This document shows positions 22,876-34,514 of a stretch of 64,000 nucleotides of DNA, in pieces (the first letter of the stretch is position 1; every line of letters begins with the position of its first letter). A program made the position numbers and the translations under genes. The DNA is from Blasia pusilla (lineage: Eukaryota > Marchantiophyta > Marchantiopsida > Blasiales), in contig CM114275.1 in assembly GCA_050084515.1 (NCBI GenBank), forward strand, positions 26,288,001 through 26,352,000, written 5' to 3'. Under the pieces are notes generated by a model, which had not been told where the DNA came from, searched no databases, and saw only the letters and a program-made list of their open reading frames with translations.

Positions 22876-25800
22876 TTAAAGTGGTTTGTTTAAAATACTT
22901 CGCACTTCTTTGAGGGACAGAATTGGTTGGGGGATTCCTACTCCTACCTCTGACTCTCTTAAAACTACAGGCAACACATAGTACATGTGCTTACAAGGGA
23001 AATACCTTTTCCCACTTATCTCTCTTTGGACAAAGTCATCCCAAGAACATGTGGGAAAGCAACACATGTGTACCACATACACCCATGTGACACTTGAATT
23101 TACAGTGTTTTTCATGACCCAATACTTCCTTCCTATTCCATTTGCCACTCTGACCGTCTTTTGTGGCGATGATTTCCATGTTTGCCTTCCAAGCTGATGC
23201 GATTTGTTTTGATCTCTCCACCGTTGGCCTACACATTCTATTTCTCTTCACCCCATTTCTAGACTCAAACAAAAATAGTGGATTGAGATCATCCACCTTC
23301 TCCGGGTACATGTTGACATCAATCTTGGGTTGAATCCGAAATGCAAAGGTCTCTGTAATGCGAAAATGCTCCGAACTGCCTTTGTCTACGAGACTAAAAC
23401 CGGCACTTGTAAGATTGTCCACTTCGTCCTGAGTGCAATTAGTACTTGCAGCAATGGGCCAAATCATAGGGGTATTTCCTACAGCTCCAATGGCAACCGG
23501 ATAAGACTTTTGGAAATCGCAAGATTTATTTGGGCAGAAGAAGTACTTCAATTGATCCCCCGTCCTCGTGAAACGATCAAAGGTTTTGAGCCCCCAGAAG
23601 CCAGATAGTGGTCGTCCAGTCCTTGTACAGTTCTTATTTAGGAAAGTGCCGCATGCTCTCCTAATGCCATGACATCTTGCCCTGCAAGTGGGTCCACGTC
23701 CATGGTTGCTTTGAGATATATGCCGCCTTTTGAGGTTGCAATCCACCTCAATGACCGGAATCCCATACTGTTGAACTACTCTAGAGATCGGATGCTGCAA
23801 ACTTCTAGCAACGGAGGGCTTTTGAAATAAAACATTCACTGATTTTGGAGAAGTTACTTCTACTTGAATTTGGGAGTAATTTGGGGTCTCCGAATACCGA
23901 GGCCACGTAATTTCTTCATCCAAATCAATCACTAGGTTTGTTCTTCGAAGCCGAGTCAAGATACTTATCTGGTCTCCATGAGTCTTGCTCGGACTACTCT
24001 ACCACCATCTGTATGGAACGTCTTGAAACATGCCCACCAATATCCCTACCAATGTGGACATCTTGCTCGAGGGGAGTTCCCGCTACGCACCAATTGAAGG
24101 CTTCCACATAGAGTTTCTCATCATCAGATCTCATAGCCGCCTTGACATGGAGCTTGTAAATCGAAGGGCATCCCTTTCCTTTAGTTATGCCTTTTGTGAG
24201 GAAGATATGGGATGCTGCAGACTGTAGCATTGACCTTGCCTGGTCTTGTTGGCATGCCTCCACAAATGAAATTCTTTGGCATGCTTGTGATGACCTCCAA
24301 GAGGAATGAACACTCTCTGCTCCACTTGTGTTGGGGCAGAGGGCATTTTCATGAATGTTCAATCCCTGCAACGACGGAAATGTGAGAAGGGAACGAAAAT
24401 AGCTCTATAAGCGAAGAAAAAATCAGCCTGTCAAAACCCGACGGGTTGCAAGTCAGAGATATCCCATGAATGATTGTGCAACCCGTCGATTTCCGACATG
24501 TTGCAACACCCAGGAACCACCTACTGGAACCCATCGGATTTAGACGGGTTGCAAGTAACTTTGGCCACTCCGCGCTGGAAGATCCAAGTGCAAGTCATCG
24601 GAATCCGACGGATTGCAAGTCGGAGGCATCCTTGGAATGTCCTAGAAACCTCTTATTGCAACCCAGCACCAAGGAACCTCCTATTGCAACCTGTTGGAAT
24701 CAGACGGGTTGTGAGAAGCAGGCCGGTCCGGTCTCAAAAATCCTTATGCAACCTGTCGGATTCCGTTGGCTTGCAAGAATTGTCCACACACAAAGATTTG
24801 CAACCTATCGAAATTCAACCGGTTCCAGTTAACTTGCACTGATGCAACGTGTTTGGATGCGAGGAGTTGGAGACAGCCGCAACCTATCTGAATGTGAGGA
24901 GTCGGAGACAGACACAACTAATTAGAATCCGACGAGTTGTAGATAGACGCAACTTGTCGGAATCCGATGGGTTGCAAACTCAGTTAATTCGCATCCTTGC
25001 AGCTTGCAACCCATCAAGGTCGAGCTATTTTCAGACCTTGTACACATGCAACTTGCAACCCGTCGGGATTCGACGGGTTGCACACTCATGCAACTAGTCG
25101 GGTTCCAACGGGTTGCACAAACATTCCTCATGCATCCTGTCGGGCTCTGATGGGTCTGACACTCATGCAACCAGTCCGATTCCGACGGGTTGCACAAACA
25201 TTCTTGATGCAACCTGTCATTTTCCAACAGGTTTCACACTCAAGCAACCAGTCGCATCTGATGGGTTGCTTGGTTTCCGCGGTTTGAAATCCCTATCGTT
25301 CCCACGCTTTTAAACTTGAGCTGCAACTTTTCAAACAATTCTAAGCATGAGCTTGAAAGGACGAAATACTGAACTCACCTAGCGCATGAAGTTTCCCCAC
25401 TATCTCATTCGTAAAGTCCACCAACTGAGCCAAGAGCACAACTCTTTGTACTTCCTCTCAATTGCATGCTTCCTCCATCACCCATGAAGTTCTTCTTGGC
25501 ACTCCATGGCCTGTTTTAAGGTTTTGTTGTCCTTGCAGCGTTGGAGTAGAGTGACATGCTATATTCTCTTATTCTCCTTGATGTAAGATTTGGTGTATCG
25601 GGTCATAGACTGTTGCCAATGGAAAGCATCCAACCTTTCCCTCTCTGGTTGAACCTCTCCACCCCAGAACACTTCCTTGATAGCAATCCATCCAGGTTGT
25701 GCATTGTCCGCCATGAATCCATAAATTTCCGGAGGGGGCCTTTTGTTTTCCTTCACCACCTCCAATAAGAGTAACCAACACATCTTCAAACTGCCAACAT

Positions 25801-27291
25801 CTTCTGCTTTTACCTCACAAACAAATATAGTTTTGATTCCCTTCTCCACATGATCGTAAACATGAACACCCATGGTGAACCATCCATTCAGCACTATGTA
25901 GCAAATATCAAAGCTTACCCAGCTGCCGTAGAGATCTTCCCCTTCCCTCATTCGATCTATAAGATCGAGGCCACTCGACGACCCTATAGTTGATATTTTG
26001 AAGACATAAGTTCTGGATCCTTCGCCTCCATGGCCCATGAATTGCCATCTCTGAATAAATGGAAATATGGAGTTGGCCTTGATTCTGGCAATGGCATCCA
26101 TTTCGGCCATCTTTCCATCAAGAACATGTATTTGACGCAACAAGTTCCGGAAGCATTCAGGATCAGCGAGAAATGCAAGATTTTCCTAGAGTTGTTTCTT
26201 TTCAACAGCTGTGATCTTGCCGTGCCCAGGGATTCCAAGCTGTTCACAAATTTATGATGTTTTTGTTAACTTGATCACTCTAGGCTTTGATCCTGGAGAG
26301 TTTCTATATACCTTGGCCACTTTCTTTGCCACATCCTCCTTGATGTGTCTTTGAATTGCACTAGTACTAAGATGAATGTGGGAGCCAACATGAATTGCCA
26401 GCCTGGTGTACTCGGATATAGAACTGAAGTCATGCACAATGAAAAATATATGTGTTGGACATGCTCCAATGCAGAAAGGGGATGCCGACAATGAGGACAT
26501 CTATGGCCTCCTGACGGTATGGTCGCACCGACCTCATATGGAGTTTCTGCATTCTTTGGGAGGAATTGCAACGTATTGACTCGCCCATTGCGCTCTAGAT
26601 ACAGGCAGTCAGGACTTCTACACTCTAGGGCTCCAACGCATTGGCGACGAGAAACAATCCAAGGACCATCTGGAATTGAAGCACTAGTCCGTTGAACCTT
26701 GCACCATCGATAACAATCAGACTTTCTCTCCATACCCTTCAAGCGTCCTCTATCTTTCTTTTGAGCAAGACCAGCAAGTGGAGGCAACTCAAAAATGCAA
26801 TTACCATCGTACATGGGCGGCAGCTTGTCAACAAGGATGTGCTTGAACATTTTAAAGGGCAAAGACGACATCAAACTGTTGCCAGATACTCGCAAGAGGA
26901 ATGAGTAGGCAGAGGCAGGGCCCGATTGGTGTCCGACAGATCCACTGAGGTTGACGACATCCGAAATGTCTTCAGGAAGTACAACATTATTACAAACGTG
27001 TGAAGTTGGAGCCGATGCATGATCTACAAAGCTAGGAGTGGCAAATGTAGAGCTCGGTGCACTAGGAAATTCCGGATCGTCTACTTGGGAAAGAGAGGGC
27101 TTCAGGAGCCAACCATAAACTCTATATTGAGCATTTGTGTGAGGTAGGAGATTCCATACTTTACAGTCTCTTATCACTAGCTCGACTGTCTCACCTACAA
27201 CGTCCTCCATACCATCCACCCTAACATCCTTGGAAACAAAGATTGTTCCAATTTGGAGAAGAAATCGCAGTGAGAGGAAATTTTCCTCCAC
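22876..27291 (-). pseudogene. Mutator-like (MULE) transposase gene with zinc-binding and SWIM regions
   Basis: Coding blocks on the minus strand, in order. 27291-26275 and overlapping frames: an N-terminal part with zinc-binding candidates (QCVGALECRSPDCLYL, HRCPHCRHPL). 26252 region: FIVHDFSSISEYTRLAIHVGSH. 26143-25559: DDE core with first Asp in WVSFDICYIV, second Asp in GFMADNAQPGW, then DAFHWQQSMTRYTKSYI. A 1-kb intron follows (about 25370 to 24372, acceptor TTGCAG at 24372). 24371-23994: TSGAESVHSSWRSSQ, where the Glu fits the third catalytic position. 23959-23036: long C-terminal part. 23148-22876: a SWIM-like zinc finger ending FPCKHMYYVL, with one Cys of the CxC pair apparently lost. 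The layout matches MULE transposases, which cut and paste DNA at terminal repeats. Several frameshifts separate the blocks, so the copy looks inactive. Confidence 0.7.
24372..25370 (-). repeat. palindrome array inside a transposase intron (about 16-18 copies)
   Basis: The intron between the transposase core block and the GAES block is filled with copies of the 27-bp palindrome, spaced about 35-60 bp apart from 24430 to 25270. Good copies are at 25055-25082, 24592-24618, 24951-24977 and 25169-25195. The donor-like ctag|gtgagt at about 25370 and the acceptor ttgcag at 24372 bracket the array. Confidence 0.75.
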
Positions 27292-27426
27292 TGGTATGTA
27301 AGATTCACGAGCTTGCTGTCGAATTAGTTATGATTGAGGAAGGGCCGCTAGATGACTGCCACAAGTGAGTTTCACATAATTATCCATTCCTAGATGATTC
27401 CACTGGGAGGAGAATGAGAATATTTA

Positions 27427-27433
27427 ATTTATA
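27427..27433 (-). promoter_or_regulatory. putative TATA box of the transposase gene
   Basis: TATAAAT on the minus strand, about 140 bp upstream of the first ATG of the transposase block. It is the left side of a divergent promoter region. Confidence 0.4.
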
Positions 27434-27509
27434 GTGAATAGTGACCGTTATTCTCCTAACATAATTTGAATGACAAGATGTTGTTTGGTAGGTGAGATTT
27501 TTTGACGCA

Positions 27510-28040
27510 ATGGATTCAATCCTGTTGCAACTTGTCAAAGTCCGACGGGTTGCATATTTGGGGACTCGGACATGTGGGTTACAAAGCCACGAAGTCCCAT
27601 CATCTCTAAGAGTCCGAGTGCAACTTGCAACCCGTCGGAGTCTGCTGGGTTGAACACGGTTGTCAATCGGTACCCCTTGCCTCTACAACCTGACTGATTT
27701 CTTAGGGATCCACAGGACCTTGCATGGATTTCCTATGGCAACCTGTTGGACAACGACGAGTTGAAAAGGTACCTCACCTCGCTTTCTCTTTTGGAGGTAA
27801 CCGTGCAACCCGTTGGGGACCGACGAGTTGCGGGGATCTCGCGTCGATTTACCTTGTCGAGTGAACCGTGCAAACCGTGAGGAACGGACGGATTTTTTGG
27901 AGACTATGCCTCAGTTTTTCCGTATGGTGGAAACTGTGCAGCCTGTGGTAGACCTTGTTACCCCAAGACGAAGGAAGATGCAAGCGTGCAACCCATCGAA
28001 GACCGATGGATTGCATGTCCAATAAGGGCGATGGGTTGCA
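27510..28040. repeat. palindrome array in the divergent intergenic region
   Basis: About eight copies (for example 27528-27554, 27628-27653 and 27803-27831) occupy the space between the two opposing TATA-like boxes. Any protein binding the palindrome here would sit on both promoters. Confidence 0.75.
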
Positions 28041-28131
28041 TGTTTCCCACATGCTAAGCACCATAACGACCGACATCACCATCGGTACAACGGTTCCCAC
28101 AAACCAACGGTCAGCTCAACGACTCAAAAAG

Positions 28132-28139
28132 TATAAAAA
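28132..28139 (+). promoter_or_regulatory. putative TATA box of the ParB/methyltransferase-like gene
   Basis: TATAAAAA preceded by a 'ctcaaaaag' context. A transcript would start near 28165. It is the right side of the divergent promoter pair. Confidence 0.55.
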
Positions 28140-29631
28140 GGCTGAGATTTCGCTCATTTCCCTTTTTCATTCCGTGATTTCTGGTGCTGCTCTTCCTCCC
28201 GACACTTGAGGTTTCCTTCTCCGTTGACCAAGTTGGGTACATTGACCCCTTTGATGGAATGTAATGACAATCCAACACCTAATGCTTTGAGGGTTTGATT
28301 TCGGCAAGCCCCTCTGCTTGAAGGTGACGGAGCTTCAGCACACAACGCTTGTAGAGTTGGTTTTACGCACTCCATCGAAGCTTCGAGCGGTCTGTTGTAC
28401 ACAGGAGCAGATAACACTTTTGAGGAAGAAGGACTCACCCAACATGCACCATGATAAGGAAGAAAACACAAGCAACAAAGGTAGGGAGCATCACTCCCAA
28501 GTCCATCAGGACTCCTGCATCTCCATCTCCTAGTCCTTGCTCGGCGAATGAGATAAGGCAATAAGAAATAGAGGAGCGGGAAAGGGAAGCAGAAATGCAC
28601 AAGCACGAGGTTCTAGCAAAGCTTGCTCTAGAGGAGCTCGCAAAGCAAAACGCGAAAGCTGAGGCATCAAAGGCCTTGAAGAAAAGAGTCACGGAGGAGA
28701 AACGTGAGAAGAAGCATCTTGACGCCTCCATTAGGAGAGCACAATTGGCGAAAGCTCGAAGAGAAAAAAAACCGCCATTGAAGAAATCCCTGCCCGTCCA
28801 ATTGACAGTGTTGAGATGCAGGAAATATCTCCAATCAAGTCTGGGACACCATGAATTTAAAATCGACCGAGGAAACGGACGACGAGGTCATGAGGACAGA
28901 AAGTGTGGAGATGGTGGACATCCTTTGGAGAAGGAGGAGAAGAGACATCGTCGTCATTGAGCCCGGTGGAAGAAATTGATTTGTATCAGATCGATGAGTT
29001 TCCCGTGGACTTGCCAGCTTTTGTCCCAGAGCAGCTGGCCGACCTGGACACCGACCCAATCTTTGAGCGGGTAAGAAGAACTCGGGTTATGTGAAAGCTC
29101 ATTATGCAAAACAATGGCAAAAAATAGCCGCTTAATGACGTTGTCTCCATTGTGGCAGGTTGTTAAGCACATGGCATTGATGGAGGGCCAAAAGTCCTCA
29201 AGAATTCCACTCTGTTGACTGCGGAAAATGGAGTACGTCCGCGAAATTCAGTCGGGGGAGGACATTGCAAAGTTGAAGCAGTCGGCAACGACAACATCAT
29301 ACGTCGACAACTTCCCTCCGTTCTATGTTCAACCTTACGATGAACATGGAACGCAAGCTGTGATAACGGAAGAAGACTTGGAGGTATTGGACACATTCTG
29401 GAGGATGAGAGACCAGAAGTTCAAAAGAGCGATTGAAGGAACCCAATATAGTCGGATGCCGAACCTCTACTTCTTCATCTAGGATGGGAACCTTAGGTAC
29501 ATGGCATGGATGCACCTTGCAGAGGAGAGTCCAAATTCATTGAAGGCGCATTTCTGCGTGAGGGCACTCATGCTCCATCCATTTCCTCATCACATGGCAA
29601 CGGTGGAAATGGCAATGCATGCGATGAATAC

Positions 29632-30778
29632 GTAAGTTTCCTCATCCTTATGTTTGATTGCTTCAACCCATCAGAGTCCGACAGGTTGCATAATTGGAAA
29701 GCTTGAAGATGGGCAGGAATGATTGGAGTCTCTTGCCCCCATCCTCTTCAAATTGAGGTTTTGGTCATAGTCAAGCAACCCTTCGGAGTCCGACGGGTTG
29801 CATGGTGGCCAAGCACACTAGATTAATCCGGGATACTGAACATTGATGGGTTGAAAATTGATTGCATGATTTATCTGTTCTATAATCCGTCGGACTGCGA
29901 CGAGTTGCACAATGAGGGGTAAGAAATCATCCGTGGCCTTAAAGCAACTCGTCGGAGTGCAAGTTGTTGGACTGTCCCCTATTTTTTGGATACTTTTGGC
30001 CGAAAGCAATTCGTCAGACTCCGACGGGTTGCATTTTCCCCCAAGGGCAAGACGTCGGAGTCCGCTAGCTTGCTTTTAGGCCTCCAATTACAACTTTAAA
30101 GGGCCATTGAGCAACCCGTCCGACTCCGATGGGTTGATATGGGTAGTTTTTATCCGGAAACCTATCTCGGAATTGAAGTCATTTTACAATCCGTCGGAGT
30201 CCGACGGGTTGGAACTAAGGAATAGGAGTCATTCTCTAGTTGCACCAGAGAGTCATGAACAAAGAGTGCAACCCGTCGAACTCGGATGGGTTGCAACACT
30301 CTTGGGAGATTTCAAGGATGCCCAATCCGTCGGAGTCCAACAGGTTGCGCCAATCGCTTTCACTTGCAGTCTCTTCGACGAAAAATTTATTTTCTGCAAC
30401 CCGTCGGACTCCAACGGGTTGCAACACTTATCTATGTGTTATCTTTTGGACCACGAAGGGTTGACAGAATTGGAACCCGTCAGAGTCCAACGGGTTGTGG
30501 AAAATACATTTTTCATCAAGGAGACTCCAAGTCAAAGCGATTGTCGCAACCAGTCGGACTCCGATGGATTGCGGAAAATACATTTTTCGTCGAAGAGGCT
30601 ACAAGTCAAAGCCATATTCGCAACCAGTCGGACTCCGATGGATTGGGCATCCTTGAAATCTCTCGAGAGTGTTGCAACCCATCGGAGTCTGACGGGTTGC
30701 ACTCTCTGTTCATGACTCTCTGGTGCAACCAGACGGAAATCGATAGGATCCAGTATTCTTACCTTGTGTTTGGATTTG
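29632..30778. repeat. palindrome array in intron of the ParB/methyltransferase-like gene
   Basis: Roughly 18-20 copies from 29665 to 30745, bracketed by a consensus donor (GTAAGT at 29632) and an acceptor-like tttgcaag before 30779. The copies at 30188-30213 and 30396-30422 are almost perfect palindromes. A long near-duplicate also recurs in inverted orientation: 'accagagagtcatgaacaaa' with 'gagtgcaacccgtcg' (30243-30280) is the reverse complement of 30685-30728. Confidence 0.8.
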
Positions 30779-32844
30779 CAAGATTGTATCCGAGGGAACG
30801 TCATCCACCACTGGATCCATGATTGCGATAGGGTCAAGAAGGTGCTTACGACACACCCGGCAGAGAACAAGGGATTCCTGGATGACGATCTGGTCGATGA
30901 GATGCTGGCGAAGGGAGCTCAAATAAAGAAGAAGACTTGGGAAAATATCTTCATTTCCCTAGATGCAGCCGTCACGATTCTCTATTGCTCCAAGATCCAA
31001 GTTGCCAAGAAGAGTGCTACGTTGGAAGTGGAGCAAAGGGAGAACATCTCCGCGTCGAAATAGGCTAAATTTATTTAAGTTGCCGTATGTGCAGCTACAA
31101 AGTACACTGCAAGCAAGATGCAGCGTTACATTGCAATTCTCAACCCCAAACTTGGCCCGGAGTTCTACAAGGAGCTCAAGGTGATAATCAAGCTCCAGCG
31201 GAAGAGAGACGAAGACCCACATGGTCGGATCGGAGAGAAAGTGTCTCTGGACCGCGTGCACAGGTTTGCGTTGTCTGGCATATCCGAGTTTAGGTGAGTC
31301 CGACTGATGAAAATCAGTCTCGAGGGCACTGAGGCGCAGAAGCAGGCAACACACCGCCCTCCAAGAGTATAAGATCCAATGATCTCCCATTGGCTACGAG
31401 AATGGTCATTATGGGATGCGTTGCGCCTTCTCAAGAAGTCCATGATCGTGGGCCTACAAGCGGAGCTGAAGAAGATTGAGCCATTTCCAGAGGAAGCAAA
31501 CCTAGAGGCTGCGGAAGATTTCGAACTATGGCTTGATGACATCAGAGATAAGCCAACAAAAAACCCAGGATTCCGCATGATGTTCAAGAATCACATCCTC
31601 CCTCAAATAGATCTGGACGAGGAAATAGACGTGAGGAAACCGGATTTTGCAAAGAAGAATCGAGATCTTTAGGAGCAGGCGGCCAAGTCATCTCGATAGA
31701 GAGCTGCCCAATGGATGTTGTACATGTACCTCATCAATTGTGTGAATGCAGGTACCTGGTGCAAATTTCTGGAAACCTGCAAATTGTGGGCTTCTCCTCC
31801 TGATGGAGAGGTATTCTCCATGTACGACATGGAGATGGGACATGGCATGTCCGACTCAAGGTAATAAATTGTCCAATCTGGTTGGACTTCAATGACCCAG
31901 AGGACATTACAGACAAAAATCTATGCATGGTCTATGATGCAGTGGTCGGTGGCAGGGACGACATTCCGAACTTCCTCAAGCCTGATGAATGTTTTGAAGG
32001 AGATGCGGAGGAGCAAGCCCTTGAGACACCGGAGTTGGTGGCAAAGGTTGTCACCGCCAAGGACAAATCCGCAACGGGTTTGAAAGCAAAGGCGAGGGGG
32101 TCCAGGAATTCCGAGGGTGATTCTTTGAGAAAAGAGGTTGAGTCTTCAAGGCGAGAGGGGCAAGAGGGCCAGACCAGGTCCTCGTCAAAGAAAAATCCTC
32201 CGAAGTGTGAGGTAATGGAGACTCCAACAAGCCGACAACACACTCAGGAGAAGCAAAAGCGGGAGGCGCCTGGTTTGTCCGAGGGAGGAGATAAGGATGT
32301 GGAATACACTCCATCATCCTTGGGCAAGCATAGGGAAATGACCATCGAGACAAATTTCCTTCTTCACCAGACTCATCTTGTCGATGAACTGTAGAGTTTC
32401 AGTTCTCAGGAGTCAACACCTGCCATCGAGAAATTGATCATGCTAGGGCGAAAACTCCTTCAAAATGGGCACGCCCCTTGGACGGTGCATGGGGTTGCTA
32501 AGGAGGTGGAGGTGGACCTCCTCATTGCAAATTTTCCTTCTGGGTTTCGTTTGTGGGACAACAATCCATCTAACATTGTCCCAGACAGGAATTTCCCGTT
32601 TTCCTATGACCAGATTGCTCTGCTATTTTCTTTTGCTGACGCGTATCTCAATGACAGGGGTTGTTTCTTGGTCCTTACTAGAGGGAGCGAAGACGAGCTC
32701 TTCAACCTTCAGTGCATGTAGAAGTCACTGAAGTGGAGGATGGCGCAATCATGGGTCATAAAAAACGATTATCCACTCAGATCGGCAACGAATCAAGTTC
32801 GGATAAGTTCACTTTTTGAATGAATTGAGATGGTTCAGAAATAC

Positions 32845-33590
32845 AACCCATCGGACTCTGACGGACTCTGATAGGTTGCATTTCTGCATGCAACCCATCA
32901 TAACCCAACTAGTTGCAAATTCACCTTCTAGTCTCTAGTGATTGCAACCCGTCAGAACCAGACGGGTTGCAAGTAGAATGGCTTTTGCACTTGTGTTTGC
33001 AGTGATGCAACCAGTCTGAAAGCGACGGGTTGCAAATTCACCTACATGTCTCCAGTGATTGCAACCCGTCGGAACACGATGGGTTGTAAGTAGCATTGCT
33101 TTTCCACTTATGTCTGCAATGATGCAACCCGTCTGAAAGCGACGAGTTGCTCTCATATTAGGAACTTTTCAATTGAGTTGTAAGCCAACCCTCGGACTCC
33201 GACAGGTTGCGGTTCTGTCCAAAAAAATGAGCAACGTGTCGGCTTTCGACGGGTTGCTCATAGGCAAAGAATCCTCTTAGAGTTGTAAAGCAACCCGTCG
33301 GAGTCCGACAAGTTGATGTTCTATCAGGCCTATAGGCAAGGTTCCGACGGGTTTCTAATCACTGGGGACTAGCACGACGGGTTGAAAAGCAACCCGTTGG
33401 ACTCCGACAGGTTGCTCTTGAATCTAGCCAAATGAGCAACTCGTCGGATCTCGACGGGTTGCACATTGTGTCACTTTATGGAGAGAAGACCAGCGGTCTA
33501 CTACCTTTTTCTTTTTGCTGATATTATTTTCCACCCGCTTGTTCACAAATGAACCACTCATTTTTCTAGTGCTTTGTAAGGCCCGAGCAC
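32845..33590. repeat. palindrome array in a second intron of the same gene
   Basis: About 14 copies between 32845 and 33470, including higher-order duplication: the segment 32945-33035 recurs at 33060-33150 (same order of palindrome, 'gcttttgcacttgtg' and palindrome). It separates the methyltransferase motif IV block from the motif I block. Confidence 0.8.
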
Positions 33591-34514
33591 AACTTCTAGA
33601 TGTTTCAGATCTTGGATATCTACTTAGATAGTCTCTTTAATCCCCCTCGCGAGAATTTTCATGCAGAAGAGACCCCCTTACTTGGAGAAAGGGAGAAGTC
33701 AACTGTCTTGATGCAAACGCTGATGGAGCTCTGCTCGAGGCCGGGTGACTTGGTCTTTGAGTTCGTGGGCCTATTAAGGGCAAATATCAAAGGCGCCTCG
33801 CAGAGTGGCAGGAACATTCTGTGCCTTGAGGGAAAGCCAAAACTTTTTAACCTTTGCAAAGAGGCAAAGGCAGATTACGAGAGGCTAGTGGGAGTATACA
33901 ACTCGCCTCCAAAGCCAACTGCTCCAGCTCTAGAGCCACCATTGATAGTGACACCATCGTCACTTCCTACAATTCCAAAAATTGGGAGGGCAAAGCCGAC
34001 GGTAATTCTGGAAGAGCTCTTGGACGATGATGAGTGAGTTCAAAGATTTATCGGAGCCAGCTTGATTGAAGCGTTTTGGAGTTGGGATTTACTGGTTTCC
34101 AAGGGCAGAGCACATATTGATATTGGATGGGTGTCACCTTGAAGAGCATATAAGCTTTGTTGTCGAGGAAGGCGTTGGGATTTAAATCATCTTACATGGC
34201 ACCGTTATGGTGTACCTAGGGGGTCCAAGGCTCTCGAATTCTCCAACATTTACAATCCCTGTCTAAAATCGGCCAGAGGAGCCACATGTATCCCAAGACA
34301 TTCCTTTTGTACAGGAACCTAGGAGCGTTAGGAGTAAATTTGTAGATGACGAGGCTGAAGAAATCACAGACTAGATCAAATGTACATTTTTTAGCTTCCC
34401 TTGGATGTAATAAAGGACAAGAAGTTTTTGCACCATGATGGTTTTTATAAAATTTTGCTGAATTGTTGTTCGTTCTTGTCGATTGTATTGGTCTATCTAC
34501 TCGATGTTGTTTGT

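Larger units (their letters stand above)
28165..34037 (+). pseudogene. multi-exon TE gene: coiled coil, ParB-like motif, degenerate permuted DNA methyltransferase
   Basis: Blocks in order. 28595-28800: long basic coiled coil (LAKLALEELAKQNAKAEASK). 28960-29080: EEIDLYQIDEFPVDLPAF. 29228-29631: ITEEDLEVLDTFWRMRDQKF, then MPNLYFFI-stop-DGNLRYMAWMHLAEE, resembling the ParB/Srx-fold signature DGNHRxxA, ending at a strong donor AATAC|GTAAGT. An intron full of palindromes follows to about 30778. 30779-31291: helical region ending EFR|GTGAGT. 31379-32394: helical then low-complexity basic region. 32400-32820: VEVDLLIANFPSGFRLWDN, QIALLFSFADAYLNDRGCFLV, like motif IV (DPPY-type) and the following region of N4/N6 amino-methyltransferases, with the catalytic motif degenerate (ANFP). 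Another palindrome intron follows. 33600-34037: LMELCSRPGDLVFEFVGLL, SGRNILCLEG, like motif I (GDxVxDxFxGxGT). Motif IV before I is the permuted (beta-type) order. The few in-frame stops (29480, 31061, 31672, 32392, 32719) suggest a recently decayed copy. Confidence 0.55.

Noticed and set aside
24474-25313. Overlapping plus-strand frames of 80-120 codons rich in CNPSxSDGLQ
   Set aside because: They read through the palindrome repeat. The recurring peptide is the repeat itself, and similar peptides appear on both strands wherever it occurs.
30107-30870. Frames of up to 202 codons with repeated NPSDSDGL
   Set aside because: Same repeat artefact inside the intron of the ParB/methyltransferase-like gene.
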